Shown: positions 27,184 to 36,471, numbered from the stretch's first letter. The stretch: DNA of 64,000 nucleotides from Candidatus Faecalibacterium gallistercoris (GCA_019116585.1 DXBJ01000072.1:1-64000), one strand, 5' to 3'. The notes: a model not told the origin generated them from the letters alone. Numbers and translations are program-made.

Positions 27184-27963
27184 TTATTCTTCCGTTTCCT
27201 TTTCTTCCGGCAGCAGGTCGGGCTCCTCGGGGTCGTCCAGGGAGCTTTCCACCGCCTCGTATTTATTGTAGATGACGTCGCCGCACTCGCCGCTCTCCAG
27301 GTCGATCACCCGGGCAAACAGGCTGACCTTGTTGTCCTCGTTCAGGCTGGCCCACAGGCCCCTGGCAAAGTCCCCGATGGTGCGGGGGCAGGCGAAGCGG
27401 AGCGGCTCGCCCTCAAAGCTGGGGATGGGGCTGCCGTTGCACTTGTAGGTGCTGATGAAATGGCCCTCCCCCGCCACCGGCTGGGGGTAATCGAAGAAAT
27501 AGCGCTGGACGCTGTCCCCGTTGCCGTCGGCGGATTTGAGGATGCTCATCTGGTAGCTGCCGCCGGCGTAGACCACCGCCGAGATGCGGGGGGTCCAGTT
27601 GGGGCCGTCCGGCTCAAAGGTACGGGTGCGCAGGGCGTCCGCAAAGCTCTGGCCGCGGCACATCGCATCGTAGATGGTGTCGGTCTGGTCGCCGTTGGTG
27701 ACGATATGGGTGGAGCCCAGGGTCAGCACGGGGTTGTAGATGATGAGGCTGGGGTCCTCCAGCTTGGCCGGGTCGGCGGCCATGGTGCAGATGCCGCCCC
27801 GCTCGGGCAGCGGGTCAAAGACGCGGTTGCGGCTGTTGGCGCTGCGCCCCATGATGAAATAGCCGATAAACATCTGCCGGCCGTCGGGGGCCATGGCGAT
27901 GGCGATGCCCCGGCCGGGGTACTCGTTGCCGGCAAGATAAGCGTTCAGGTCGATCTTTTCCAT
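27184..27963 (-). CDS. purO: IMP cyclohydrolase, PurO (archaeal-type) family
   Basis: YPGRGIAIAMAPDGRQMFIGYFIMGRSANSRNRVF; NPVLTLGSTHIVTNGDQTDTIYD; position next to the AICARFT gene. Confidence 0.88.
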   Translation of the reverse strand: MEKIDLNAYLAGNEYPGRGIAIAMAPDGRQMFIGYFIMGRSANSRNRVFDPLPERGGICTMAADPAKLEDPSLIIYNPVLTLGSTHIVTNGDQTDTIYDAMCRGQSFADALRTRTFEPDGPNWTPRISAVVYAGGSYQMSILKSADGNGDSVQRYFFDYPQPVAGEGHFISTYKCNGSPIPSFEGEPLRFACPRTIGDFARGLWASLNEDNKVSLFARVIDLESGECGDVIYNKYEAVESSLDDPEEPDLLPEEKETEE

Positions 27964-27976
27964 AGCAGGTTCCTCC

Positions 27977-28573
27977 TCACACGATCTCGCCGCTGCACAC
28001 CATGGCCACGGCTTTGGGCAGCAGCTTCCATTCGGCCTGCTCCATCACCCGTTTCTGCAGGGTCTCGGGGGTGTCGCCGGGCAGGATGTCCACGGCCTTC
28101 TGCAGCAGGATGGGCCCGCCGTCGCACTCTTCGTTGACAAAATGGACGGTGGCGCCGGTGACTTTGCAGCCGCGGGCCAGCGCGGCCTGATGGGGCCGCA
28201 GGCCGTACATCCCCGGCCCGCAGAAGGCGGGGATCAGCGCCGGGTGGACGTTCAGGATGCGGCGGGGATAGGCCGCCACCACGCTGGGCCCCAGCACCGA
28301 CAAAAAGCCCGCCAGCACCACAAGGCCGATGTCATGGCTCTGCAGCACTTCCAGCAGCGCCGCGTCGAAAGCCTCCGGGGAATCGTAGGCTTTGCGGCTG
28401 ACCACACAGCTTTCCACGCCGGCTTTGGCCGCCCGCTCCAGGGCGTAGACCCCCGGCTTGGAGGCCACCACCAGGGTGATCTTGCCGTGGGGGTTCTCGC
28501 CCCGGGCCTCGCTGTCCAGCAGGGCCTGCAGATTGGTCCCGCCGCCCGAGACCAGCACCGCGATCTTTACCAC
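27977..28573 (-). CDS. purN: Phosphoribosylglycinamide formyltransferase
   Basis: KIAVLVSGGGTNLQALLD; RILNVHPALIPAFCGPGMYG; VTGATVHFVNEECDGGPIL. Confidence 0.96.
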   Translation of the reverse strand: MVKIAVLVSGGGTNLQALLDSEARGENPHGKITLVVASKPGVYALERAAKAGVESCVVSRKAYDSPEAFDAALLEVLQSHDIGLVVLAGFLSVLGPSVVAAYPRRILNVHPALIPAFCGPGMYGLRPHQAALARGCKVTGATVHFVNEECDGGPILLQKAVDILPGDTPETLQKRVMEQAEWKLLPKAVAMVCSGEIV

Positions 28574-29613
28574 AGTTCGACCCCCTCGCCTTCTGCGATG
28601 ACGCCCAGACGGTAGGCCCCGGGCTCGCCGTTGGCGTGGAGGATCTCCAGGGCCTTGTCCGCCTCGTCGGCGGGGACGGTCAGGACCATGCCCACGCCCA
28701 TATTGAAGGTATTGAACATATCCCGCTCGGGGATGCCGCCCGCCTCCTGCAGCAGGCCGAACAGGGCCGGGGTGCGCACATCGCTCTTGCGGATGCGGGC
28801 GCAGCAGCCCTTTTTCAGGCTGCGGGGGATGTTCTCGTAAAAGCCGCCGCCGGTGATGTGGGAGATGCCCCGGACATGGACCTGCTCCAGGACGGCCAGC
28901 ACCGGCTTGACGTAGATCTTGGTGGGGGCCAGCAGGGCCTCGCCCAGGGTGCGGCCCTCCAGGGCGGCGGGCTTTTCGTTCAGCACTTCGGGGTGGCCCT
29001 CCAGGTCAAAGACCTTGCGCACCAGCGAGAAGCCGTTGGAGTGGACGCCCGACGAGGGCAGCGCCAGGATCACGTCCCCCGGCTGCATGGTGTCGTTGTT
29101 CAGGATCTTGCTCTTGTCCACCACGCCCACCGTAAAGCCGGCCAGGTCGTACTCGTCCTCGGGGTAGAAGCCGGGCATCTCGGCGGTCTCGCCGCCCACC
29201 AGGGCCGCCCCCGCCTGGACGCAGCCTTCGGCCACGCCCTTGACCAGGTCCGCGATCTTTTCCGGCACGTTTTTGCCGCAGGCGATGTAATCCAAAAAGA
29301 CCAGGGGCTTGGCGCCGGCGCAGATGACGTCGTTGACGCACATGGCCACGCAGTCGATGCCCACGGTGTCGTGCCGGTCCAGCAGCATGGCGATGCGCAG
29401 CTTGGTGCCCACGCCGTCGGTGCCCGAGATCAGCACCGGGTGCTGGATGCCGGTGCAGTCCAGCTCAAACAGGCCGCCAAAGCCGCCCAGGCCGCCGATG
29501 CAGTGCTCGTTCATGGTGCGGCTGACATACTGCTTCATCAGCTCCACCGAGCGGTAGCCCGCGGTGATGTCGACGCCGGCCGCCTTGTAGCTTTCGGAAT
29601 AGCTCTTTTCCAT
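28567..29613 (-). CDS. purM: Phosphoribosylformylglycinamidine cyclo-ligase
   Basis: SYKAAGVDITAGYRSVELMK; GTDGVGTKLRIA; GGETAEMPGFY. Confidence 0.97.
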   Translation of the reverse strand: MEKSYSESYKAAGVDITAGYRSVELMKQYVSRTMNEHCIGGLGGFGGLFELDCTGIQHPVLISGTDGVGTKLRIAMLLDRHDTVGIDCVAMCVNDVICAGAKPLVFLDYIACGKNVPEKIADLVKGVAEGCVQAGAALVGGETAEMPGFYPEDEYDLAGFTVGVVDKSKILNNDTMQPGDVILALPSSGVHSNGFSLVRKVFDLEGHPEVLNEKPAALEGRTLGEALLAPTKIYVKPVLAVLEQVHVRGISHITGGGFYENIPRSLKKGCCARIRKSDVRTPALFGLLQEAGGIPERDMFNTFNMGVGMVLTVPADEADKALEILHANGEPGAYRLGVIAEGEGVELW

Positions 29614-29616
29614 GGT

Positions 29617-31089
29617 TTACTCTCCTAACTTTTTCTCCCCCTTGGGACGCTGGTGCAGGGGGCGGTCGTGGATGTCGGTCGAGAGCACCACCTCGGGCTT
29701 GACGGCGTACTGGCCGGTAAAGCAGGCGGTGCAGAAGCCGCAGCCGGCTCCGGGCGCCAGCTGGACGACGTGCTCGGTGGAAAGATACCCCAGGGTGTCC
29801 GCGCCGATGATCTCATTGATCTGGTCCACGGTGCGCCCGGTGGCGACCAGCAGCTTCTGGTCGGGGATGTCGGTGCCAAAATAGCAGGGGTACTTGAAGG
29901 GCGGCGCCGACACACGGAAGTGGACCTCCTTTGCGCCGGCGTCCCGCAGCAGCTTGATGATGCGGGCCGAGGTGGTGCCGCGGACGATGGAGTCGTCGAT
30001 CAGGACCACCCGCTTGTCCCGCACCGTGCTGGCGATGACGTTCAGCTTGATGCGCACGCTGTTTTCCCGCTGCTTCTGGTTGCCCTGGATGAAGGTGCGG
30101 CCGATGTATTTGTTCTTGATGAAGCCGATGCCGTAGGGGATGCCGCTGGCCTCGGCGTAGCCCAAAGCGGCGTCCAGGCCCGAGTCGGGCACGCCGATGA
30201 CCACGTCGGCGTCCACCGGGTGCTCCTGCGCCAGGAAGCGCCCCGCCTGCATCCGGGCCTCGTGGACCGAGCAGCCCTCGATGGTGCTGTCGGGCCGGGC
30301 AAAGTAGATGTATTCAAACACGCACATCTGGCTGGGCTTGCGGCTGCAGTGGTCCTTGATGCTGCGCAGGCCGTTGGCGTCGGCCACCACGATCTCGCCG
30401 GGTTCCACGTCCCGCAGCAGGGCGGCGCCCACGGCGTCCAGGGCGCAGCTCTCGCTGGCAAAAGCGTAGCCGCCCCCCGGCAGGGTGCCGATGCACAGGG
30501 GCCGGTAGCCCCGGGGGTCCCGCACCGCGATCAGCTTGGTGGAGGACATGATGATCAGGCTGTAGGCCCCTTCCAGCTGCTCCATGGTGGCGGACACCGC
30601 CTGCTCGATGCTTTTGTGCCGGAGGCGGTTGCGGGTCAGCAGGTAGCAGATGACCTCGGTGTCGGACGAGCCGTGGAAGATGGCCCCGTCGTTTTCCAGC
30701 GCGTTGCGCAGCTGGACCGCGTTGGTCAGGTTGCCGTTGTGGCACAGGGCCATGGTGCCCCGGCCGTGCCGGACGATCATGGGCTGGGCGTTGGCCCGCA
30801 CCCGGCTGCCGGCGGTGGCATAGCGGACATGGCCGGTGGCCATGCGGGCCTCGGGCTTGCGCATGGTCTCCATCACCTGGGGGGTGAACACCTCGTTCAC
30901 CAGGCCCAGGTCCCGGTGGCCGGTGATGACACCGTCCTCGTTGACAGCCATGCCGCAGCTCTCCTGGCCGCGGTGCTGCAGCGCATACAGGGCGGAGTAC
31001 ACCGCCACGGCCACATCCTCGGTGCCGGCCTTGTCGTAGATACCAAAAACGCCGCACTCCTCATGGAGCGGATAGGCAAAATCAGACAT
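29617..31089 (-). CDS. purF: Amidophosphoribosyltransferase
   Basis: ECGVFGIYD; LQHRGQESCGMAV; VVLIDDSIVRGTTSARIIKLLRDAGAKEVH. Confidence 0.97.
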   Translation of the reverse strand: MSDFAYPLHEECGVFGIYDKAGTEDVAVAVYSALYALQHRGQESCGMAVNEDGVITGHRDLGLVNEVFTPQVMETMRKPEARMATGHVRYATAGSRVRANAQPMIVRHGRGTMALCHNGNLTNAVQLRNALENDGAIFHGSSDTEVICYLLTRNRLRHKSIEQAVSATMEQLEGAYSLIIMSSTKLIAVRDPRGYRPLCIGTLPGGGYAFASESCALDAVGAALLRDVEPGEIVVADANGLRSIKDHCSRKPSQMCVFEYIYFARPDSTIEGCSVHEARMQAGRFLAQEHPVDADVVIGVPDSGLDAALGYAEASGIPYGIGFIKNKYIGRTFIQGNQKQRENSVRIKLNVIASTVRDKRVVLIDDSIVRGTTSARIIKLLRDAGAKEVHFRVSAPPFKYPCYFGTDIPDQKLLVATGRTVDQINEIIGADTLGYLSTEHVVQLAPGAGCGFCTACFTGQYAVKPEVVLSTDIHDRPLHQRPKGEKKLGE

Positions 31090-31140
31090 ACGTGCTCCTT
31101 TGTCTCTTTTCTTTCCGTATCGTGCAGGCTGCGCGCCCCG

Positions 31141-31641
31141 TTACAACGCGGCGACCTCCTGCTGCAGCTTTGCCTCCTTGGCGGCGATGTCGCGGCCCAT
31201 CTTGGCCCGCTCCTCTTCCAGGCGGGCGGCCAGCCCCTCGTCGGACAGGGCCAGGATCTGGGCGGCCAGCCAGGCGGCGTTCTTGGCGCCGTTCAAAGCC
31301 ACCGTCGCCACCGGGATGCCGCTGGGCATCTGGACGGTGGCCAGCAGGGCGTCCAGGCCGTCCATGGCCCCGCCTTTCATGGGGATGCCGATCACCGGCA
31401 GGGTGGTGTTGGCGGCAAAAGCGCCGGCCAGGTGGGCCGCCATGCCGGCGGCGCACAGGATCACCCCAAAGCCCGCCTCTTTGGCGCCTTTGGCAAAGGC
31501 GGCCGCCTCGGCAGGGGTGCGGTGGGCCGAAAGGATGTGGGCCTCAAAGGGGATGCCCAGATCCTTCAGCTGGGCGCAGGCGCCCTTGACCACCGGCCAG
31601 TCGCTGTCCGAACCCATGATAACGGCAACTTTACGAATCAT
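31141..31641 (-). CDS. purE: N5-carboxyaminoimidazole ribonucleotide mutase
   Basis: VAVIMGSDSDWPVVKGA; EAHILSAHRTP; AAGMAAHLAGAFAANTTLPVIGIPM. Confidence 0.96.
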   Translation of the reverse strand: MIRKVAVIMGSDSDWPVVKGACAQLKDLGIPFEAHILSAHRTPAEAAAFAKGAKEAGFGVILCAAGMAAHLAGAFAANTTLPVIGIPMKGGAMDGLDALLATVQMPSGIPVATVALNGAKNAAWLAAQILALSDEGLAARLEEERAKMGRDIAAKEAKLQQEVAAL

Positions 31642-31644
31642 AAC

Positions 31645-31925
31645 TCAAATCCTCCATCCTAAAAACAAACGCGGGGGCAAACCACGGCGCACAGCGAAAC
31701 AAAAAAGGCTGTGATGCGGCTACACCACGGCCTTGTATTGCTATGCTGCGAACAGGACGGTACGGCAAAGCCCGGCGGAAGCACACGGCAGCCGCCGGCC
31801 ATACCACGCGGGGCGCAGCGCGCCCGCCAAGCTGTTGTCTGCAAAGACCATATCCGTCCGCCCGTCCTTTGGTTTGCTTGTCCTGTACGTCTACAGTGTA
31901 CGGCAAAGTACCGCCTTTGCAAAGA
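31645..31925 (-). ncRNA. Candidate structured leader (attenuator-like) of the pur operon
   Basis: About 280 nt between a -10-like TAAAAT (31927-31932) and purE; several hairpins, plus a terminator-like hairpin with T6 tract about 60 nt before purE. Confidence 0.4.
31700..31732 (-). terminator. Intrinsic terminator-like hairpin inside purE leader
   Basis: Minus strand GGCCGTGGTGT-agcc-GCATCACAGCC-TTTTTTG (one mismatch, two GU pairs). Confidence 0.55.
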
Positions 31926-31959
31926 GATTTTACACAAATTCTCCCTTGTGTTTGACCTG

Positions 31960-31977
31960 TTCCGAGCTGGTTCGGAA
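31960..31977. promoter_or_regulatory. PurBox-like palindrome upstream of pur operon promoter
   Basis: TTCCGA-N6-TCGGAA; minus strand contains the CCGAAC core (CTTTCCGAACCAG). Confidence 0.4.
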
Positions 31978-32085
31978 AGTTTTGTGCAAATTCCCCACGC
32001 AATGTTACAATAGTACGACTTTTTCTTCAGCCGGCCCGTCCCGGTTTTCCGCTCTGTTTTTTGAACTAACTGCCGTCAAGAATTT

Positions 32086-32580
32086 TCATTCCCCTTCCCG
32101 GTGGGTGAGGGCGGCGGTGCTGGCCCGGGCGGCCCGGATCAGCTCCGCCGGCGCGCAGCAAACCTGCAGGCCGATCCGCCCGGCCGAGACGTAGATCTTC
32201 TCCTGCTGCAGGGCGCTGGCGTCGAACACGGTCACGTACTGTTTTTTCATCCCCACGGGGCTGCACCCGCCCCGGATGTACCCGGTGACCTTGTTGATGT
32301 CGGCCACATGGATCATGGCCACGCTCTTTTCGCCCACGCTGCGGGCGGCGGCCTTCAGGTCCAGCTCGGCCGCCACCGGGATGACGAACACAAAGTAATT
32401 CCGGCTGGCCCCCTGGGTCACCAGGGTCTTGAACACGCAGGCCGGGTCCTCCCCCATGCTTTGGGCCACGGTGACGCCGTCCACCGCCACCCCTTCTTCG
32501 TGGGGGTAGGCATGGGCGGTATAGGCCACCTTCTCTTTTTCCAAAAAACGCATCGCGTTGGTCTTGGCTTCTTTTGCCAT
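32086..32580 (-). CDS. ybaK: Cys-tRNA(Pro)/Cys-tRNA(Cys) deacylase YbaK
   Basis: NAMRFLEKEKVAYTAHAYPHEEGVAVDG; DINKVTGYIRGGCSPVGMKKQYVTVFD. Confidence 0.93.
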   Translation of the reverse strand: MAKEAKTNAMRFLEKEKVAYTAHAYPHEEGVAVDGVTVAQSMGEDPACVFKTLVTQGASRNYFVFVIPVAAELDLKAAARSVGEKSVAMIHVADINKVTGYIRGGCSPVGMKKQYVTVFDASALQQEKIYVSAGRIGLQVCCAPAELIRAARASTAALTHREGE

Positions 32581-32737
32581 AACTTCACTCTCCTGCCGGC
32601 GCTCTTTGCCCGGCAGAAATCCCTTCCCTCTTTGTTTGCAGTCGCCTGCATTTTTATTATAAGTATATTGTACCACAAAACCCGGCGGATGAACAGGCGG
32701 GCAGGCCCGCCGGGACGAAAAAATTTCGCCTCCCCTC

Positions 32738-32766
32738 TTGACTTCAGTCTCCTGAAGCGCTATAAT
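32738..32766 (+). promoter_or_regulatory. Promoter of DAHP synthase gene
   Basis: TTGACT-N17-TATAAT; CTTCAG...CTGAAG inverted repeat inside spacer. Confidence 0.8.
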
Positions 32767-32821
32767 AGCCCCAGCGATTCACTTAACTGAAGCAGAGGTA
32801 CAGGGAAAGGAGCACTTCCAT

Positions 32822-33835
32822 ATGATCATCATCCTGAAACAGGACGCCCCCGAAGCGCAGGTGCGGGAATTCTGCCACGAACTGACCGGCATGGGCTTCG
32901 AGATCAACGATTCCAAAGGCCGCGACACCCATATCCTGGGCCTGATCGGCGACACCAAAGCCATCGCCGAAAGCTGGGTGCTGGCCAATCCGGTGGTGGA
33001 GACGGTCCGCCGGGTGTCCGAGCCCTACAAGAAGGCCAACCGCAAATTCCACCCCGACGACACGGTGGTGGACGTGGAAGGGGTCAAGATCGGCGGGGGG
33101 AACTTTGCCGTCATCGCCGGCCCCTGCAGCATCGAGAGCGAGGAACAGATCACCTACTGCGCCCAGCGGGTGAAGGCCGCCGGGGCCAGCCTGCTGCGGG
33201 GCGGGGCTTTCAAGCCGCGCACCTCCCCCTACTCCTTCCAGGGGATGCGCAGCGAAGGGCTGGACCTGCTCAAGCTGGCCCGCCGGGCCACCGGCAGCCC
33301 CATCGTCACCGAGATCATGAACACCGAGCACCTGCCCCTGTTTGAAAATGTGGACCTTGTCCAGATCGGGGCCCGCAATATGCAGAACTTTGAGCTGCTG
33401 AAAGCCGCCGGCCGCCAGAAAAAGCCGGTGCTGCTCAAGCGCGGCCTGGCCAACACCCTGGAAGAGCTGGTCATGAGCGCCGAATACATCATGGCGGAAG
33501 GCAACGAGAACGTCATCCTGTGCGAGCGGGGCATCCGCACCTTTGAGACCAGCATGCGCAACACCCTGGACCTGGCCGGCGTGGTGATGCTGCACAAAAT
33601 GACCCACCTGCCCGTGGTGGTGGACCCCAGCCATGCCTGCGGCCAGGCCTGGATGGTGCCCCAGCTGGCCAAGGCGGCGGTGGCCGCCGGGGCCGACGGC
33701 CTGATGATCGAGGTCCATAACGACCCCGCCAAGGCCAAATGCGACGGCGCCCAGAGCCTGACCCCCGACCAGTTCGACGAGCTGATGGAGTTCATCCGGC
33801 AGGAGGTGCCCTTCTTCGGCAAGACCCTGAATTAA
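32822..33835 (+). CDS. aroF: 3-deoxy-7-phosphoheptulonate synthase (AroF type with N-terminal regulatory domain)
   Basis: FAVIAGPCSIESEEQI; GASLLRGGAFKPRTSPYSFQG; LPVVVDPSHACGQ. Confidence 0.95.
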   Translation: MIIILKQDAPEAQVREFCHELTGMGFEINDSKGRDTHILGLIGDTKAIAESWVLANPVVETVRRVSEPYKKANRKFHPDDTVVDVEGVKIGGGNFAVIAGPCSIESEEQITYCAQRVKAAGASLLRGGAFKPRTSPYSFQGMRSEGLDLLKLARRATGSPIVTEIMNTEHLPLFENVDLVQIGARNMQNFELLKAAGRQKKPVLLKRGLANTLEELVMSAEYIMAEGNENVILCERGIRTFETSMRNTLDLAGVVMLHKMTHLPVVVDPSHACGQAWMVPQLAKAAVAAGADGLMIEVHNDPAKAKCDGAQSLTPDQFDELMEFIRQEVPFFGKTLN

Positions 33836-33954
33836 GCCTCCCTTTCCCCTGCCCGCGGCGCGCTGCTGCGGGCTTTTTGCTGCAGCGGTGTTTTCTTTCC
33901 GGGCGGTTTGTGGTATACTGTGGAAGATTGAGTGATGAAACGAGGTACTTTTTT

Positions 33955-34374
33955 ATGAAAGCCCATATCGCCCGCAACCAGAACGCCGGGGTCCCCATGG
34001 TCCTCGGGTGGAACCTCGCCCCCGGGGACCGGGGCATCCTGGACGGCATGGCCGACGCCTTCGGGATGAAGGTGCGCCTGGTCAGCCCCGACGAGGCCGG
34101 CCAGACGGTGGCCCAGCTGCTGGGCGAAGTGCCTCTGGCCGCCGCCCGCACCCTCCGCCTGGAGCCGGGGGCCTATCCCCCGGCCATCCTGCTGGCCAAT
34201 TTCCGCCCGCGGGACGCCGCCACCCTGCTGGACCTGCTGAACAACGCCAAGGCCCAGATCCCCCTGCGGGCGGTGGTGACCCCCTCCAACCGTCAGTGGG
34301 TCTTTGGGGACCTGCTGGCCCAGCTGCTGGCCGAAGCGGCCCCGCAGCAGAAAGGTCAGGTGCCCGCCCTGTGA
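33955..34374 (+). CDS. DUF3783-like protein
   Basis: Small ORF with RBS; MKAHIARNQNAGVPMVLGWNLAPGD...; overlaps next gene at GTGA. Confidence 0.65.
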   Translation: MKAHIARNQNAGVPMVLGWNLAPGDRGILDGMADAFGMKVRLVSPDEAGQTVAQLLGEVPLAAARTLRLEPGAYPPAILLANFRPRDAATLLDLLNNAKAQIPLRAVVTPSNRQWVFGDLLAQLLAEAAPQQKGQVPAL

Positions 34375-35471
34375 CACGCCGTCTTTGCGCCGCGCTGGCC
34401 TGCCTGGCCCTCTGCCTGGGGCTGCTGGCAGGCTGCGCCAGCCAGCCCCAGTCCGCCACGGTCAGCGACAACGCCCAGCGTTTTACCGCCTACTATTTCG
34501 ATGTCTTTGACACCATGACCCAGGTCATCGCCTACTGCGACAGCCAGGCCGAGTTCGACCGGCAGGCGGAGGCCCTCCACGCCGACCTGGTGGCTTATCA
34601 CCAGCTCTACGACATCTACAACGACTACGAGGGCATCAACAACATCAAGACCATCAACGACAACGCCGGCGTCGCCCCGGTCCGGGTGGACGAGCGGATC
34701 CTGGATATGCTGGAGCTGGCCGTGGAGATGTACGACACCACCAACGGCCAGCTGAACATCGCCATGGGCAGCGTGCTGGCCATCTGGCACGATTACCGGG
34801 AGGCCGCCGAGGCCGACCCCTCCGACGCGGACAACCAGCTGCCCACCCAGGAAGAGCTGGAAGCCGCCGCCCAGCACTGCAACATCGAGGACGTCATCAT
34901 CGACCGGGAGGCCGGCACCGTCTACCTGGCCGACCCCGAGATGCGCCTGGATGTGGGCAGCGTGGGCAAGGGCTACGCGGTGGAACAGGTCTGCCAGGCT
35001 GCCCGGGAGCGCGGCCTGGTCAGCCTGTCCCTGAGCGTGGGGGGCAACCTGCGCTCGGTGGGGTCCAAGCCCCAGGGCCAGCCCTGGGAGAGCGGCATCG
35101 TCAGCCCCTGGGACGACTCCCTGATCTACAACAGCGGCTCCTCGCTTCTGGCGGTGGTCAACTCCAACGACCAGGCCCTGGTCACCAGCGGCGACTACCA
35201 GCGTTTTTACACGGTGGACGGGGTCCGCTACCACCACATCATCGACCCCGACACCCTCTGGCCCGCCGATTATTTCACCGCCGTCACCATCCTCTGCCCC
35301 GACTCGGGGCTGGCCGACTGCCTGTCCACCGGCGTTTTCTGCATGCCCCTTGAAGAGGGCATGGCCCTGATCGAAAGCCTGGAAGGGGTCGAGGCCCTCT
35401 GGTGCACCAAGGACGGCCAGGTCATCCGCTCCAGCGGCTTCGCCCAGTACGAAACGCCCCTGGAAGAATAA
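34371..35471 (+). CDS. FAD:protein FMN transferase (ApbE family lipoprotein)
   Basis: Lipobox LLAGCAS; FDVFDTMTQVIAYCD; LDVGSVGKGYAVEQV; SVGGNLRSVG. Confidence 0.93.
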   Translation: MTRRLCAALACLALCLGLLAGCASQPQSATVSDNAQRFTAYYFDVFDTMTQVIAYCDSQAEFDRQAEALHADLVAYHQLYDIYNDYEGINNIKTINDNAGVAPVRVDERILDMLELAVEMYDTTNGQLNIAMGSVLAIWHDYREAAEADPSDADNQLPTQEELEAAAQHCNIEDVIIDREAGTVYLADPEMRLDVGSVGKGYAVEQVCQAARERGLVSLSLSVGGNLRSVGSKPQGQPWESGIVSPWDDSLIYNSGSSLLAVVNSNDQALVTSGDYQRFYTVDGVRYHHIIDPDTLWPADYFTAVTILCPDSGLADCLSTGVFCMPLEEGMALIESLEGVEALWCTKDGQVIRSSGFAQYETPLEE

Positions 35472-35533
35472 AACCGCCAAACCGTCCGTTCCCCTGCCGG
35501 GGCGGGCGGTTTTTGCGGGTTTGCGCCCCGGGC

Positions 35534-35562
35534 CAAAACCTGCTATAATGGGCCCGGAAGAT
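35534..35562 (+). promoter_or_regulatory. Promoter of alpha/beta hydrolase gene (approximate coordinates)
   Basis: TTGCGC-N17-TATAAT upstream of 35591. Confidence 0.55.
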
Positions 35563-35590
35563 CCCAACATCTGACAGGAGGCGCCGTGCC

Positions 35591-36415
35591 ATGCAAGGAA
35601 AGTTCTATTCCACCCCCAAGGGGGACATCCACTACTGGACCGATTTCACTGCGCCGGAGGCCATGACCCTGGTGCTGCTGCCCGGGCTGACCGCCGACCA
35701 CCGGCTGTTCGACCTGCAGGTCAAGGCCTTTGCCGGGCGGTACCGCATCCTGGTCTGGGATGCGCCGGGTCACGGGGCGTCCCGGCCCTTCCCGCTGGAT
35801 TTCTCCCTCCGGGACCAGGCGGTCTGGCTCCACGGCATTTTGGAGCAGGAGGAGGTGCGCGCCTTCTGCCTGGTGGGCCAGTCCATGGGCGGGTATGTGG
35901 CCCAGTGCTTCCTGCAGGAATATCCCGGCGAGGCCGCCGGGTTCATCGCCATCGACTCGGCCCCCCTCAAGCGCAGGTACACCACCCGCTGGGAGATCGC
36001 GCTGCTGCGCCATTGCGGGCCGGTGTACCGGCTTTATCCCTGGCGGGCCCTGCGGGTGGCCGGGGCGGACGGCTGTGCCGACACCCCCTACGGCCGGGCC
36101 CTCATGCGCCGGATGATGGACAGCTATTCCCCCGCCGAATACGCCGCCCTGGCGGCCCACGGCTTCCGGATGCTGGCCGACGCGCTGGAGGCCAACCTCC
36201 CCTACCGCATCGACTGCCCGGCCCTGCTGTTCTGCGGCGTCCATGACCGGGCCGCCTCCACCAAACGGTACAACCGCGCCTGGTCCCAGGGGGAGGGCCT
36301 GTCCCTGGTCTGGGTCCCCGCTGCGGGGCACAACTCCAACACCGACAACCCAGTCTACATCAACCGCCAGATCGGCTGCTTTCTGCAAAAACTTTTGGAA
36401 GAGAGACCGCAATAA
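35591..36415 (+). CDS. Alpha/beta hydrolase
   Basis: VLLPGLTADHRLFDLQ; LVWDAPGHGASRP; LVGQSMGGYVAQCFL nucleophile elbow. Confidence 0.93.
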   Translation: MQGKFYSTPKGDIHYWTDFTAPEAMTLVLLPGLTADHRLFDLQVKAFAGRYRILVWDAPGHGASRPFPLDFSLRDQAVWLHGILEQEEVRAFCLVGQSMGGYVAQCFLQEYPGEAAGFIAIDSAPLKRRYTTRWEIALLRHCGPVYRLYPWRALRVAGADGCADTPYGRALMRRMMDSYSPAEYAALAAHGFRMLADALEANLPYRIDCPALLFCGVHDRAASTKRYNRAWSQGEGLSLVWVPAAGHNSNTDNPVYINRQIGCFLQKLLEERPQ

Positions 36416-36471
36416 GCCGGAAGGGCGGTTCGTTTTTTAAAAGACTTTGGTAATGTCTGGAGGAAAACACA

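Noticed and set aside
31659-31937. 92-aa minus-strand ORF in the purE leader (MCKISLQRRYFAVHC...)
   Set aside because: Near start it uses TTG without RBS and spans the terminator hairpin; looks like chance coding in a structured leader, though a short leader peptide cannot be fully excluded
31645-31980. Known purine (guanine), PRPP/ykkC, THF or T-box riboswitch in the purE leader
   Set aside because: Conserved core sequences of those classes not seen by eye; needs an Infernal/Rfam scan to be certain
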